Assembly (NCBI GenBank): GCA_032207245.1
Contig: CM063502.1
Coordinates: 64,759,644 to 64,823,643 of the forward strand
Origin: Pardosa pseudoannulata
Taxonomy: Eukaryota; Arthropoda; Arachnida; Araneae; Lycosidae
Length of the DNA: 64,000 nt
Direction of reading: 5' to 3'
This document shows positions 1-11,110 of the stretch, one piece after another. Position 1 is the stretch's first letter. The number at the start of each line of letters is the position of its first letter. The position numbers and the translations under genes are program-made. The notes under the pieces were generated by a model. The model did not search any database and was not told where the DNA came from. It saw nothing but the letters and a program-made list of their open reading frames with translations.

Positions 1-2471
1 AACTGAAGTTATATTTATTTATATTTACTCAATTTGTTAAATTTATGAAATTTTTTGGTAATTTATAATTTTACTGGTAGTTTATTTAAATTTTAAAATT
101 TTTGCGGATTGAATATAAATTTTATCAAAATGAAAGCATTTTTATTCAAACAAAATCACTTTCTTAATTTTTAAATGTTTTTTTTTAAATAACACGAACT
201 TTTAGTTACAGTACATACAAATACTATCAGGGATCAAAACAGTAAATTCCAGTACATTAAATTTTAAGTTATGGTTTTTATAAATTTTAAATTAAATTTG
301 GCTTAACAGAGAAAATTACACGGGCATAGGGAGGCATTTCTTTTTCCTTCTGGCAGTCCTAAACAAATTAAGAAATCACTGGAAAAATGCAAAAGAAACA
401 GCAAAATTACTGATATTTTTCCTATGGATCTATTCCTTATCAAACTAAGCTGTGATCCTGCTATATATCAGTATACCAGAAGTAAAGAGAACTATATCAC
501 AAATGCTACAGGAGGACAAAATAAAGGTTGTTTATAGATTTTATGATAAACAATTTTTAGTGAAATCTTCATAAAAATATCTTTAGGGAAGATTCAGTGC
601 TTATAAAAATACAAAAATAGTATAAATAAGAAATTTTATGTTCAAATGGGGGGGGGAGGGTCTTTACCTCAATATCATGTTGGTTTATGGTTTTTTTCCA
701 GTTCCCTAAATCTCTTGATTTTAAAAAAGCAGGAGTTAAATAATTTTATTACATAACACAAGAGCAAATTATACACAAAAATCTTAAAAATTAAATTTGA
801 CAATAGTGCTTTTTAATTTGCATGCAATGGATATGGTCTATTGGTAAGAGATACACACTTTTTCAAAACTGAAGATTAAAAAAAATTATAATAATGTAAG
901 AAATTTAAAAATTAATACAGAAGTTTGCCAATATTTTATACATAGTAATATTTCTAATATTATTTTTAAAATTTCAAAAAATTAAAAAAGAAAACGTAAT
1001 GTAAAATTTACTTTGTACTGAGTTTTAGATTGTCAAAGATGATTAGTGTCATCTATACTCAAATAAATTATGTTGTACTGTACTTAATATAAGAGAAACC
1101 GTTAAGTATTTTCGAGTAACTAATAGTACTAGAACAAATTATGTAGAGTATACAAAGGTTTAATGAACTTTTGTAGAAAAATTAATAAAGAGTTAATTAC
1201 CTTTCTTCATAAACCGTTATGTAAAGAACATTCAAATTTACGCCTATAATCTGGATTGACCTTAAGATCATGCAACAGTTTTAAAACAATATTTATATAT
1301 ATATATATATATATATAGACTAATATGTATGTACATATATGTATATATACACATTTATACAGATACATAGTTTAAATAAGATACTAATGTATATAATTAT
1401 ATTTTATCTACAATAATTTGAGCACAAGCTAGAACTTGGAATTTTTTAAAGCACAGAATCATGCTTAATCACTAAAGTAAAGACTCATGAGAAATAAATG
1501 AATATGCAGCATTCAAATAATTTATAAATATGATTTTAAGTTTGCAAGTGACTAAGATTAGATTAATAGTTTAATGTAAAATAATAAGACTATATTCTGA
1601 AAACTAACTGATTAAAAGGAAGCAAAATAAAAATTTGATGATAGAAAAAAAAAAAAAAACAGAAGAAAAGAATGCAAGACACTATATTAAAAACATGACC
1701 AGAAAATAACTGATTTAATCTTAGAGATTAAAACTTTAAAGAATTAGCACAAATTAAATTAAAATCTATGTAAACCAAATACTCTTTATTATAAAAAAAA
1801 AGAAAAGAAAAATACAGAGAAAACTAAATTTCACCAAGATTTCTCATGTCTGTGATTTTATTATCTGGATTAAAACAAAAATCACAGACTAAATAAAACT
1901 TTGTTTTATCTATAAACATTTAATATATGCAATTATATAATTTGCAAAAATTAATGCAATGAAATTCCAAACTTTGGAAGTATATTTACTCAAAAGAAAA
2001 TAAAATTTATGGATAATTTAAGTTTCTGAACCACAAACGATTTCAAATTATGAACATCAGAAAAGAAAGATGGTAACTAAAATAAAGTTTTAAAGCTTAA
2101 AACTCAAGAAAGAAAGGTTGAACTTTAAAAAAAATTTCTCCATTTAGATTTTTAAATTTACATTTATTGAAAATTACAGAGCATGTAAACAACATTACAA
2201 CAACAAAGTCATGTAATTGAAAAAATATATAAAAATAAAAAATTAATCAATCTTTAGAAATAAAAGTGCAATAAAAAGTCCAGGGAGTAAAGTGTCATGA
2301 AGTACTATTGCAAAAATAACATATAATTTAGTTGTGCCAATGATAAAATAAACATAGAAAAATAGGGCTTTCATTCTCCAGATGCACAATATAAAAAACT
2401 GATGAATTGACTATCTACTATTAATGCATTCTGTAAAAATAAATTATAAAGAAAAATACAGCAAAGAAAAA
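1..2471. other. AT-rich non-coding sequence
   Basis: No gene, SINE or transposon end recognised. It holds a G-run (about 650-659), one (TA)n tract and several A-runs. It would be downstream of the coiled-coil exon if that gene were real. Confidence 0.6.
1294..1317. repeat. (TA)n microsatellite
   Basis: Twelve TA units, followed by a looser GTATGTACATATATG stretch. Confidence 0.9.
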
Positions 2472-2938
2472 TTATTTAATTATAGATAATGGTGAATCGC
2501 TTTCAGGGAAAATGTTCTGTCGATTGAATAAACCAGTAGAAATGTAATATTTAGGCATTTTTGTTGATGTAAGTGCAGAATCAGTCATTTTTAATTTCTG
2601 AATTTCTTCTTGATTTGTAGGTATTGTTGTTTTAACTGCTCTGTCACTGAGTATAATTCTTTTTCATTATCAACTAAAAATGTTTTTAATTTTTCATTTT
2701 CAGTTTGTAATTCTTTCACTTTTCCTCGATAGTGTGTCTTTAGTGTTGAAACATATTTGTGATATTTTTCAATTTTTCGTTAAAAGTTGTTTTTCTATTT
2801 CCATGTCAGGATTGATTATTTCATGTATCATTTCTTCATTCTTTATAAAGTCTCTTTTTCTTTTTCCCATGTATGCTTTTGATTATCAAATTCTTCTTTC
2901 AGATTCTGTAAATCTTCAGACTTCTTACACAGGTTTTC
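2472..2938 (-). pseudogene. Frame-broken coiled-coil protein exon
   Basis: After a good minus-strand acceptor (TATATTTCAG) the sequence reads ENLCKKSEDLQNLKEEFDNQ..., then continues only by changing frame three times. The recovered pieces are DFIKNEEMIHEI, then YHKYVSTLKTHYRGKVKELQ with ENEKLKTFLVDNEKELYS, then a tail LKMTDSALTSTKMPKYYIST that runs to a stop at 2472. Heptad-like Leu/Lys/Glu composition indicates a coiled coil. The exons of the two conserved genes in this window need no frame changes, so this looks like a pseudogene rather than poor sequence. No family name can be given. Confidence 0.45.
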
Positions 2939-3448
2939 CTGAAATATATCAGATAATTGAAAAATGTGTAACATTATTAGAATTTACAAAATTCTAAAAG
3001 TTTTGAAAAAATTGAAACTTTAAAAAAATTATATTTAAATAAAGAGACAAAATCTCTCTTTCTAGTATAAACATTAATTTTAAAATTATGTTAATGCAGA
3101 AAAATGATCTACTTTGATTTTACATCATACATAATTAATGTATTTATTATTTCAAATATTAAAAAAGCTGTGAATCTGAAAAACAAAAAAACTGTGTTTT
3201 ATAAATTATTTTTGTGTGTTGAGAGCAAGCTGCTTTAGGCTATAGAAGTATTAATTTTCTTAATAGAAAGTACAGATGTTGCATATTTAAAGGTATTCAA
3301 ATTTCTTCAAGGATAAGAGAATGGACAAATTTATTGTGTTGAAAATTTATAGAAAACAATATTAGAAATTCCTGCTTTTGGTTTCTTAGTGAAAAAATTT
3401 GGTATCAATACTGACTTCTTCTTTTCTAAATTTACATATGTCCAAGTT

Positions 3449-3830
3449 TTAACACATTGTTGACCGGCAATTTTACTGAAAATTTATCTCTACCACCGGC
3501 TATTAGCACAATTTGATTCATAATCACTTGGACAATTAGATAAAGCATCTGCGCATAATTCATTGAAAGATTCATTACGTTCCATCATCGTTTTTTTTTT
3601 AAATTTTGTTAATTATTAAATATTTTTTACAACAAAAGATTTGCAGGTCTTATAAATGAGAGAAACAGCTTGTGCTATACTGACCAACACTTGCACTGTA
3701 TGGTCGCCAACAGAGAAAACAACAGCGATGCGGGGGGGAAAAAAAAGCATCACAAGTTTACTTGTGGCCGGTCAGCAATGTTTAGCTATAAAAACATGAG
3801 TTAACTTGTGACTCGTCAATAATGTGTTAA
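3449..3830. mobile_element. piggyBac-like MITE bounded by TTAA
   Basis: TTAA at 3449-3452 is followed by CACATTGTTGACCGG. The right end reads GTCAATAATGTG followed by TTAA at 3827-3830. Inverted, the two ends match at 12 of the first 13 bases, with TTAA as the target duplication, the hallmark of piggyBac. The 374-bp interior has no coding capacity. Near the right end, a second copy of the terminal block (about 3755-3785) precedes the true end. Confidence 0.75.
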
Positions 3831-3900
3831 GGTCTCACATTCAAAACTTGGACAGGTCTTCAAGAAAAGGAATTTAGGGACCATTTTTGTCAAAGAAAGG

Positions 3901-4000
3901 NNNNNNNNNNNNNNNNNNNNNNNNNNNNNNNNNNNNNNNNNNNNNNNNNNNNNNNNNNNNNNNNNNNNNNNNNNNNNNNNNNNNNNNNNNNNNNNNNNNN
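3901..4000. other. Assembly gap (100 N)
   Basis: A run of exactly 100 undetermined bases, the usual placeholder for a gap of unknown size. It adjoins the 5' end of a SINE copy, so the SINE or its flank may be truncated by the gap. Frames crossing it are meaningless. Confidence 0.99.
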
Positions 4001-4252
4001 AGTGGCATTGGGGTAGCGCTTCGCTCTCCCACGACACAGGTCCGAGGTTCGATTCCTGGGCAGGGCAAGATTGATTCAGTCTTTCATCTCTTGAGTGGGT
4101 AGAGAAATTGAGGACCAAGCATGCTTGGGAACTAAACACTGGGGGTGCCGCGTAAGATTGACCACCTAACCGGAACTTCGCACCCCAGGGCCTTTGGTCA
4201 TGCAAACGGAGACTGGCACCGTAAGCCTTGGCCCCCTAGGGGCTGTTGCGCA
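4001..4252 (+). mobile_element. tRNA-derived SINE, family B
   Basis: The head is tRNA-like (GGGGTAGCGCTTCGCTCTC with a B box GGTTCGATTCC). A roughly 180-bp body follows, with GAACTAAACACTGGGGGTGC and CCCCTAGGGGCTGTTGCGC, then an A/T tail running into (TA)n. A diverged copy in reverse at 30272-30525 confirms a dispersed family. The head abuts the N gap. Confidence 0.8.
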
Positions 4253-4276
4253 TTTAAATATATATATATATATATA

Positions 4277-4646
4277 TACACGTACTATATGAAAATTATT
4301 ACACTTTAAAATCCCATAAAAAATTCTTAGCCCAAATTTTTATGAAGCTTGTTAAAAATACATGGTAATTTTTTTTTCCTGTTTCAATTTTACTAAATTT
4401 TACAATTTTCATTAATTTAGGAATGGTAATCACACAGGTGTACAATCTCTTACCCCAGTCCTAGGCATAAATAATATAAAATAAATACTTCAGTCTTTGG
4501 AACCAAACCTGGGAAGCAGGCAATAAGGTTTGCAATTTTTTAACAAGCTACTTTTTTTTTCTGCTACTGAATATTACAAAACTACATATATCTGATATGT
4601 ATTATAGTTTTGAAAATAACTGAAAGACTAAGGGCTTCTATTTTAA

Positions 4647-4688
<42 letters not shown>

Positions 4689-5044
4689 AAATTTGATTTT
4701 ATGTCAATTCAAAGCTACACCAGACCATACAATTTCACTATAAAATTATCCATGAAGATGAAAACCTAAAATTTAATGTAACCTTAAACAAATAGTATAT
4801 TTATGATTAAGAGTATTTTCTAAGGCAACATTAAATAAATAAAAGTTATTTCTATTTAGACAAAACACTATGAGAATTCAATATTGTATTAGCTATTATG
4901 TTCTACTATGCATACTAAATCCTAAACAATATATACATCTATATACATACGTATGCAATTTTTCAATAAAATAAAAACTATCAATGTACAAACATAAAGA
5001 ATCCATAAGAACACATTAAGCAATTATATTTAATTCCAAATAAG
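4277..5044. other. AT-rich spacer between SINE B and the copia LTR
   Basis: Contains only a (TA)n tract at 4649. Nothing else recognised. Confidence 0.6.
4649..4686. repeat. (TA)n microsatellite
   Basis: Nineteen uninterrupted TA units. Confidence 0.95.
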
Positions 5045-5287
5045 TGTTGAGAGAACAAGCGAACTCATTTGATGACTAAAATTCCCTTTACAAGAACCAC
5101 TGATGCAGTCTTCAACACAAACAGCACAATCTTATGGATTTGACAAAACATCAAAAGCATACAGCTAATATGATGGGATTCCAGAGTCTCACTCTTACTG
5201 GGGGCTCATTTTTCATTTCTACATATCTCTGTTCATTTTAATAAAGTGTTTGTTCATAAAAGTCTGAATCTGTCTCAGAGAAGAACA
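5045..5287 (+). mobile_element. Ty1/copia LTR
   Basis: A 243-bp segment begins TGTTGAGAGAACAAG and ends GAGAAGAACA, giving the TGTT...AACA ends usual for copia LTRs. It contains AATAAA about 45 bp before its end. It is placed by the primer-binding site that starts three bases later. No second LTR was found downstream. Confidence 0.65.
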
Positions 5288-5290
5288 AAA

Positions 5291-5303
5291 TGGTATCAGA
5301 GCC
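5291..5303 (+). other. Retrotransposon primer-binding site (initiator tRNA-Met)
   Basis: TGGTATCAGAGCC is the classic complement of the initiator tRNA-Met 3' end used to prime reverse transcription in Ty1/copia elements. It lies three bases after the LTR end, as expected. Confidence 0.8.
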
Positions 5304-5330
5304 ATGGTTAGGCCAGTTCTAATTCATAAA

Positions 5331-6860
5331 AAAAATGGCTAATTTAAACATTCAGTTACTGCTATGAACTATTTTAATGTGATCCATAAAAATGAGAGTT
5401 GTTTGGAGTTTAAAAAGATTGAACTATGTGATTAACAATTTAAAACAGGAAGAATCTGTAGACAGGATGAAAAGAATGGTGATGCAGTAGCATATATTAA
5501 ATTATATCCAAGTGATGAACAGGCGTTATAGTTTACGGAAGAAAATACATAAAATCTCAGGGAGAAAATAAAGCCTCACAGGACTTTATTCTCACAGGAC
5601 TAGCTGAGAACTCAAAAAACAGATGCTGAAAATTTTAAAAATGAAAGCAGACAAATCAGTTTATGATTATATAGCTTAGGCACGAGGACTATCAACTAGG
5701 TGCCACTCACTTAGATTAGATTTTCTCCTTGTGAACTGGTATACTATACTGTAGGAAAATTAAGTGGAAATTCTCCCTTGTTTGAAAAATTTTAAAGACC
5801 TAGCATAACAAAACTATGAATTAGATATTTAAAATACGTCATGATGAAGGAATTGGTGTCCAAAACAAAATGTGAGAAGGAACTAATCCAGAGGTTTTCT
5901 TTTCTCTAAATAAAAGTTAAGAATCTGTAATTTATGCTAGTACCCTAATCATAGTATAAAAGACTTAGTACAAATAACTGTATTTTCTAGAAAGATTGTG
6001 TATCCTGAGGAAATCAACAAAGAAGAAAAGATCATCACAATGTTTCTTATTCATCCAAAGATAAGAGTACTAGTTTTGTTCTAATGAGTTAACCTTTAAA
6101 AACTGAAAATTTGATAACATCTGGATGTCAGATGATGTCACCGGGAGAAGCCTGGAAGGCCTCATGGCCATATGGGCCCAGTTTAGTGCTCAATTGAATG
6201 TCAAATAGTGGAGCTTCTTCTCACATGGCCAAGGATAATACTTGGTTTCAAAATATTATACAAGTAATGGATATTAACGTAAAAATTCTAAAATTATATC
6301 TGAGGGTATTGGTATATTCAAAGCTAAAACAATAAATTATAAAAGTTAAAATTGTTGTATTGATTTAACTATTTTTAAAGTCAGTCAAGTACCCGAATAA
6401 AATTGTAACTTATTGTCTATAACTGCTTTAATTGATAAATGATGTAAAATTATTTCTAGTAATAAATATGTATTAATTTATGAAAAATGTAATAAGTTAC
6501 TTATGAAAGCAATTAAAAATAATGAGAGATTAGAAGTTATTTAAAATAAGTATATAATTTTTAATGTTTCTTTATTAATAATCCTACTAGTAATTATGAA
6601 ATCTGGCATAGTAGATGTCATTTAATTGTTTAGCAAATGTTTGAAATGAAAGGGTACAATGTTCCCAATGATATAAATAAATTTTGATGGGGCACTTGTG
6701 ACATAAGTCAAATAACCAAGAAAAATCATCCAAACATTAGCATTAATCTAAAGTCTGAGATTTTAGAATTGATTCTTGATTGCAGCAGATCTGTGTGGGT
6801 CTGTTCAAACAGAATCAATTGGTGGTTATTTTAAGACATTAATGGTTGATTTCTCAAGTA
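5331..6860 (+). mobile_element. Decayed Ty1/copia internal region with integrase fragment
   Basis: An ATG at 5335 opens a gag-like start (MANLNIQLL) that is soon broken by stops. About 1.4 kb further on, 6783-6865 reads AADLCGSVQTESIGGYFKTL followed by MVDFSS, the start of the copia integrase catalytic core (first catalytic Asp region). Real elements need far more sequence between these parts, so there are internal deletions. Protease and reverse transcriptase are not visible. Confidence 0.65.
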
Positions 6861-7214
6861 GTAAAATAAAAAAAAATAAAAAAAATAAAAAAAGCTTTTC
6901 TCTCAATTACACTGGTAATTGTAAGTAAAAAAGTTAGAATAATTAATAAAAACTGATTTAATATTTTATTCAATAATATTCTTTAAAAACACATAAATGA
7001 ATGTTTTAATAAAAAAAATATAAATATATTTTAAAGATGCATAGTAAAACAAGAGGAATAATTCTTATGATTATCTTAATTATCTTCTTTTTGAACCTAC
7101 TATTGCATGGTTGTCAAGTAAGCATATAATTGACAACGAAAACAATCATTGAATAGCAGCTTTCCATGCGCAATAGGCAGAGTAAAACACTAGTTTTGAT
7201 GCTTTCTGTACACT

Positions 7215-7362
7215 ACTAAGTCTTGTTTGATTTGGAACACTTAAGTTTACTATTTTGTTTATTTACTTTATTATTATAGCTAATAGGTTATAGTTACAGA
7301 TGCAGTTGATTAGTTATATTTTTAAAAATATAGACAAATGAATTTAGCTATTAACTTCTTAG
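7215..7362 (+). repeat. Dispersed repeat, copy 1
   Basis: Shares AAGTCTTGTTTGATTTGGA, TTTGTTTATTTAC, GGTTATAGTTACAGAT, and TATATTTTTAAAAATATAGA with 10066-10240, in the same order and orientation. Confidence 0.7.
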
Positions 7363-7626
7363 TTAAGAGCAGAAGGTCCTGACATCATGGGTACATGATG
7401 TCACTTGGCAACTCCAATAGCAACAATGCTAGGAGTCATGCTAACTGTGCTGATAGATTGTTGAACTATGTTTCACACATTGTTCGCTTGTATGCTAAAA
7501 AGTTTATATGTTTACAAAGTGAGAATGAATGATGACATGAAGAGTTTAGATCACCTGTTACAGAAGAGATATTCAGAATAAATATCAATCATAAATAATA
7601 TAGATCCTTATATTATAAAAGACTAG

Positions 7627-7812
7627 GAAAAGGATAACAATAAACTACCAGCTATTTGCTATAGTGACATTGTTAGTTATTCAATATATGGTGTAAACGA
7701 CTACATGATGGAAGAATTCAGCTCTAATAGTAGAAGAGTGAAAAATATAAAATTAAATATTGTTGGATGCTACAGTGTTGTTTTAGGTCAAGAAAATATT
7801 TTGATGGTGTAA
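7627..7812 (+). pseudogene. Possible remnant of a SWIM/YqaJ-type mobile-element protein
   Basis: A 61-codon open stretch encodes KLPAICYSDIVSYSIYGVND and MMEEF. It resembles the LPxIxYPDIxxYL...YTxEEL opening of large SWIM/YqaJ proteins that are multicopy in many invertebrate genomes. This match is from memory of the family pattern only; no zinc-binding part follows before the stop at 7812. Confidence 0.25.
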
Positions 7813-9056
7813 TTACTCTTAAAAGTTTAGATGGTTTAATTATTCTAAAATATAAGTTTTGTAAATCCTTCTGATTATGATTCCAATTATGTTTATTGTT
7901 TTTATTTCTAGTATTTTTTTTTTTTTTTTTTTTTGACAATCAGCAAACATTTTCAAATGTTAATGATGGAATCAGTTATTTCTTAAATGTAAATATAGGT
8001 TGTAAGTAATTATTTTTCATAAATTATAGTTTACCAATTTTATGCATTAGATATAAGATTAAAGTAACTGAACCTGTTTACTTGATGTCAAAATTCAATA
8101 TTTTTTTGATACATAATAAACTAACATAAAAAGTTTTTTGCAAAGATATAATCATTTATTTCTCAAACATACGTTGATCTTATTATTTGTTAATATATTC
8201 CACTTTTTTCTCTGTCCTTCTACTTTATATACTTTAGTATTAATTATATAACCTTTTATTTATAACAGATTCTTTACTTTGTAATGTGCAGCAAATTTGT
8301 TTGGAAGATTTTACTTTTGTGGATAGTTATAAAAAGTAAGAAAAATTTAAATATTTTATTTCTTGATATTTCTTAAGTAATGAAGATTTTAATTTTCATA
8401 AATTATATTATTTAATAAAAGTTCTGTGATATTTTTTTCTATCAAATAACAGATTTGTTATATTTTAATGTGCACAAAATAGTTTTGAAAAATATTATGT
8501 AATCAGTTAAAGGCTGAGTCTAATATAGTGCAAAAAAAACTTTTCACATGTAAGTATGGCATATATGTCTATGGCCATTATGATTGCCACTATTTAGTAA
8601 ATTAATTAATATAGTCAACTTTATATACACACACATACACACATATTTAGTTTATTAAATTTGTATTTTAATACATATCACAAAAAAATAAATACCTATT
8701 TTATCAGCATGAACTATTTAATTTAAAAAAAAGTTATTTCTGTATCATTAAAAATGCTTTTGTTGTACAATGTAGTATCACTAAAAATTTTATCCTGATA
8801 CGGAATATTTCCTATTACATAGAAAGGAATTGATAATAATGTGTATGTACATTTGGAAACTGCAAAGCATAAAGTAATGAAATGGGATAAACATGAATGT
8901 AAATATAATTTTTTTCCTGTTGAATGAAAGCAAGTTTTTGTTAATTAAATAAAATTAAGATAAAAAAACCTGTAAATCCTAACTAATTATGCTATCAAGT
9001 TCAGTTTCTTAAATTTAAATGGAGTAAAAATTTGGAAACCATCACAAAATTAATGA

Positions 9057-9136
<80 letters not shown>

Positions 9137-10065
9137 TACCTCTCTTTTAATACTTAACTTGTTACACAGGTAAATATTTAAACAAATTAGTGATATAAAG
9201 GGAAATATTGTAAGACTAAACTCTAAGCCCATAAAGTCTTTATTTTGCTGTTTTTACATTTGCAAATATCTATCATTATTCAATTTTTCCACAAATACAA
9301 CTTTTCTACCTCTGTTTGATTAAAATACTAAGCCTCACAATTATAATCTCAATTAATACATTAGCTGCTTACTAAATTAAAATTAACCTTTTTATTTTAT
9401 CTTTTAATATTGCATTTTTCTATAAATGGAAATATTTGTGTGAAGATACTGAGTACTAATTATGTAAAAGCTTACTACTTTTACATCAAATTATATATTA
9501 TTATTCTGCTTTTTCTACTTAAAAAATGTAAAAAATAAATAAAAATTGGAAATAGCAAAATGTTTTGCTTTTTATTAACAAAACAACAGAATAATGCATT
9601 TTTTATTACAGTAATAATGTTAAAATTTACATAGTTAATCAAACCTACATTATATCCACAATATTTTTAAATAAAAGCATAAATATAGGTAATTTCATTA
9701 AAGTATGAAATATAATGTTATTATTGCTTAATTATAGACTAATTGAATAAAAATTATTTATATAGCAGATAAATTATTATTTAATTACTTTTTTTATTTA
9801 ACATAAAAAGTCACTAATGATTTCTGAAAGTTGGAAACAGTTGAAAAAGAATAAACTTTTATGCGAAACAACAAAAATAATTCCTGCAGGTTAACTAAAA
9901 AAGTTTTACTATTTTAAATGAATCTTTTTTTTTTGGTTACACTGGTTCCTCCGATCGCTGTTTTCAATCACTATAGCCTAGAAATAATGCAGTGGTACTA
10001 AAATATAGCGTTAGTAATTTGATCGAATGCGACCGAAAATGCAAATCAGTATCTTCTAAAGGGCT
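7813..10065. other. AT-rich non-coding sequence
   Basis: A poly-T run (7915-7934) and the long (TA)n at 9059. The end (9940-10065) is less AT-rich (TCCTCCGATCGCTG, CGAATGCGACCG) and probably belongs to the dispersed repeat that follows. Confidence 0.55.
9059..9133. repeat. (TA)n microsatellite, longest in the window
   Basis: About 37 uninterrupted TA units; frames through it are spurious. Confidence 0.95.
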
Positions 10066-10240
10066 ATTAAGTCTTGTTTGATTTGGAGCCCTTAAATCTA
10101 CTAATTTGTTTATTTACAGTCATGATTTACTTTAAGATTATAGTTCGTAGGTTATAGTTACAGATAATAAGTTACAGATGCAGTGAATTGGTTATATTTT
10201 TAAAAATATAGACAACTGGATTTAGTTGTTAACGTCTTAC
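10066..10240 (+). repeat. Dispersed repeat, copy 2
   Basis: Partner of 7215-7362, with a 30-bp insertion-like difference around GTCATGATTTACTTTAAGA and an extra TTACAGATAATAAG. No coding capacity and no clear ends. Confidence 0.7.
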
Positions 10241-10349
10241 TTACAACATTTCTATGTATGTATCAAATTTTATGTAATCATAGGAAAACAAAATTGAGGT
10301 GGTTAAAAGGTGTCTACAAATTCAGATAGCCCTCATTTTTCGTTAAGAA

Positions 10350-11110
10350 ATAGGCAGAAAATGGGATGGCAACGTCGTATTTTTTATACCTTTGAATATT
10401 TTGGCGTATGTTTTGGCAATTGCCGCCACGTTTGAAGATGAGTCCCTTTTGTCCTAAAATAGTATAAAATTAGTATATTATAGCTTATTATTACGCTTTT
10501 AAAGGTCTAGACTTCGACTCTACATTATCTGTGACTTTTGTATTGTGCTCCTGTGCGTGATCTTCAGTGGTAAAGGTCCTGTCTACAATTAATCGAAAAG
10601 TAAAATTTTGTCATGTGTTTAAAAAAATTTTGTGTTTTTGAGAGTGATAAGAATAATATTGACTAATATCATATTCTGGGTGCTTTGTAATCTTTTTGAT
10701 ACCAAAATAATGCATTAATATATTGTTTTGATCTCTTATGACACCGGCTTCAACCTCTAGTCGGCATTTTGAGACAGTAGATATGTCACTAAATCTTTCT
10801 CTTTTGTCATGTAAACAATGAGGAATCGATTAAATTGTTATGTGTAAATTCATATGCAGTTGAATTGAATTAATATTTATCTTAATTTTTGCTGCTCCTA
10901 AAGCATCTCGAATAAATGTGTACGCCGCTATCAAGATTGACGGCAACTTTCTAGTTTAAAATTATATATGTTCTTTCAAAATAAGTAGTTTCAGAAGAAA
11001 GCCCACAATTTATTCGGGATCATCACTGATCAAGTTCGTCTTTTTAATGTCTCGGTGTACTTAACAGCTACCGGTACAGGTTGTGTAGATTCGAGATTTG
11101 TCATATCTCT
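10350..11110. other. CpG-retaining, less AT-rich block upstream of TUT1
   Basis: CpG dinucleotides and GC-rich words (GGCAATTGCCGCCACG, ACACCGGCTTC, CTACCGGTACAGG) cluster here against an AT-rich background. It may be a promoter or 5' region of TUT1, 5 kb before the first exon seen, or an old transposon fragment. One 85-bp stretch (10995-11079) has splice-like borders and an open frame (KKAHNLFGIITDQVRLFNVS) that I cannot identify. Confidence 0.25.

Noticed and set aside
3816..4205. Open frames across the N gap
   Set aside because: They are created by undetermined bases and the SINE; no protein motif.
9050..9232. Tyr/Ile-repeat frames over (TA)n tracts, also at 29561 and 46209-46494
   Set aside because: Translations of dinucleotide repeats.
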